Source: Tetrahymena thermophila SB210 (lineage: Eukaryota; Ciliophora; Oligohymenophorea; Hymenostomatida; Tetrahymenidae). From it: 64,000 bases of DNA. Below are positions 62,840-64,000 of the stretch, piece by piece. The stretch lies in contig NW_002476472.1 of assembly GCF_000189635.1 (NCBI RefSeq), positions 62,001 to 126,000 on the forward strand, read 5' to 3'. A program made the position numbers and the translations under genes. The stretch's first letter is position 1. Each line of letters opens with the position of its first letter. The notes beneath the pieces were generated by a model, which was not told where the DNA came from, did no database searches, and saw only the letters and a program-made list of their open reading frames with translations.

Positions 62840-64000
62840 ATGCAAAAAAAATTATCTTTTATAATATAAGTAATTGGATGGATTATTTGCTATCTATCTG
62901 ACTTTGTTAATAGCGATTGCAGTACAGGTACTTACTAAAATGAGTTAAGTGGAAATTGTGATAATTGCTATGTTGGGTGTAGCACATGTACTGGATATTA
63001 ATAAAAAGATTGCTTAGATTGCTTACCTACATTTAAAAAAATATAGCTTTCTAATCAATTTATTTGCTCTCTTTGTCCTTAGGGGTAGTTTTATGATGAT
63101 TCAGCAAGCAAATGCTTGAATTGCAACTTTGATTGTGATGTATGCCTATCATTATCTAAATGTTTAGTATGTAAATAGGGATATGTATTTGATTCTCTTA
63201 TATAAAATATATGTAATAAGGTTAATTGCGATTTTGGTTACTATAGAAATCCTATTAATTAGCTGTGTGAAAAATGTACCACTCAGGTTTCAAATTCAAC
63301 AAATTGCTTAGTGGAATATACTGTAATTATTTAAATAATTATAATATTTTTAAAAATTTGGAATAAATTATCTTCTTAATTTTTAAAGAATAAATTTTAA
63401 TTTTTGAAAATGATTTAAAATTTTAAAAATTAAAAAACTTACATTTAATATTTTAATTGAACTTAAAAATTTTAATCAGAAAATTATTAATTGTTTACAA
63501 ATTTTTGATTAAAGAATTTTAGAATCAATTTTTCTAATTTGATAAAAAATAAATTTTTAATTTTAATACTAAAATTTTTAATTTTTTTCTTTTTTTTAAT
63601 AAAGTATTATGACTAAAATGGCAAACCTACTAGTTTTAGTGTAAAACCATTAATATGCGATGATACTTATTAGTTATAATATTCGTAATGTACTTGTTAA
63701 ATAGGTGTTTATCGTGATAGTTATAGCTGTACTACATGTACTGATCCTAATTGCATGATTTGTTATTCATTTAATAGTTGCTCTTAATGTAAATATGGGT
63801 ATGTTTTAAATTAAAATACCTATAAGTGCGTTTTATAGTGTGATTAAACATAATATGTAATGTAATATTCAAATGCTAATAGTCTGTAATGCTATTAAAG
63901 TTAAGTATTAGTATAAGATAATAAAAACTCTTATTGTAAGTACTTTTATGGATATGATTCTTATTATGGATGTTTTAACTCTTATTGTAGACCTTTATAA
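62840..64000 (+). CDS. Cysteine-rich surface protein 2, paralog, 3' truncated by window
   Basis: This is a paralog of the gene starting at 46893. Exon 1 (62840-63322) is 483 nt, exactly as long as exon 1 of the first gene, and ends at the equivalent codon. A 282-nt intron follows (551 nt in the first gene), and exon 2 starts at 63605 and runs off the window. The signal peptide begins MQKKLSFIIQVIGWIICYL, and the module order is the same: CSTCTGYQQKDCLDCLP, FICSLCPQGQFYD and NCNFDCDVCLSLSKCLVCKQ align nearly residue for residue with the first gene. Exon 2 begins YYDQNGKPTSFSVKP against FRDKNGKITSFSVGS in the paralog. No stop or frameshift is seen in the visible 293 codons. Its repeat number and C-terminus are outside the window. 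Confidence 0.88.

Noticed and set aside
1..64000. Telomere repeats or a chromosome-breakage sequence
   Set aside because: No CCCCAA-type runs and no sequence resembling the Tetrahymena breakage signal were noticed while reading, so this looks chromosome-internal.

Overview
The window is nuclear DNA of a ciliate, most likely Tetrahymena or a close oligohymenophorean. It is extremely AT-rich. Every convincing gene reads TAA and TAG as glutamine and ends at TGA, and short AT-rich GT..AG introns interrupt most genes. Standard-code ORF calls therefore show only fragments, and all coordinates below use the ciliate code. I recognise 14 protein genes (one cut by the right edge) and two identical tRNA-Asp genes.

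Left part (0-8.8 kb): a membrane-bound sterol O-acyltransferase gene is followed by three tandem, nearly identical glutathione S-transferase genes. Each GST copy is embedded in a copied flanking block.

Middle (8.8-30.1 kb, all + strand): a 19-exon BIG/Sec7-type Arf guanine nucleotide exchange factor with an unusual internal zinc-finger-like motif; a short DOT1-like SAM-dependent methyltransferase; and a 10.6-kb gene for a giant USP9X/USP34-type ubiquitin-specific protease with an MBT/Tudor-like N-terminus.

31-45 kb, mostly - strand: a 72-aa Kish/TMEM167 secretory-pathway protein whose start codon sits alone in its first coding exon; a mitochondrial-type thioredoxin-fold protein with a CHAC motif; on the + strand, a 476-aa protein built from degenerate L-R-x-x-H-F repeats; a 62-aa His-rich mini-protein; a leucine-rich-repeat protein with one repeat per exon; and a Gln/Ser-rich tail-anchored membrane protein.

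45.6-64 kb: two tRNA-Asp genes, each about 1.2 kb upstream of a gene for a cysteine-rich, repeat-built surface protein. The first protein is complete (4491 aa, signal peptide, several dozen Cys modules, C-terminal multi-pass membrane domain). Its core is a higher-order tandem array with an exact 417-bp period. The second is a paralog truncated by the window end. The arrangement suggests a segmental duplication that carried the tRNA gene with it.

The genes do not form one pathway. The BIG GEF, Kish and the sterol acyltransferase all act in the endomembrane system, but this looks like ordinary eukaryotic gene order rather than a functional cluster. Spacers are AT-rich with microsatellites. Two spacers contain comparatively GC-rich, foldable islands that the gene models do not explain.
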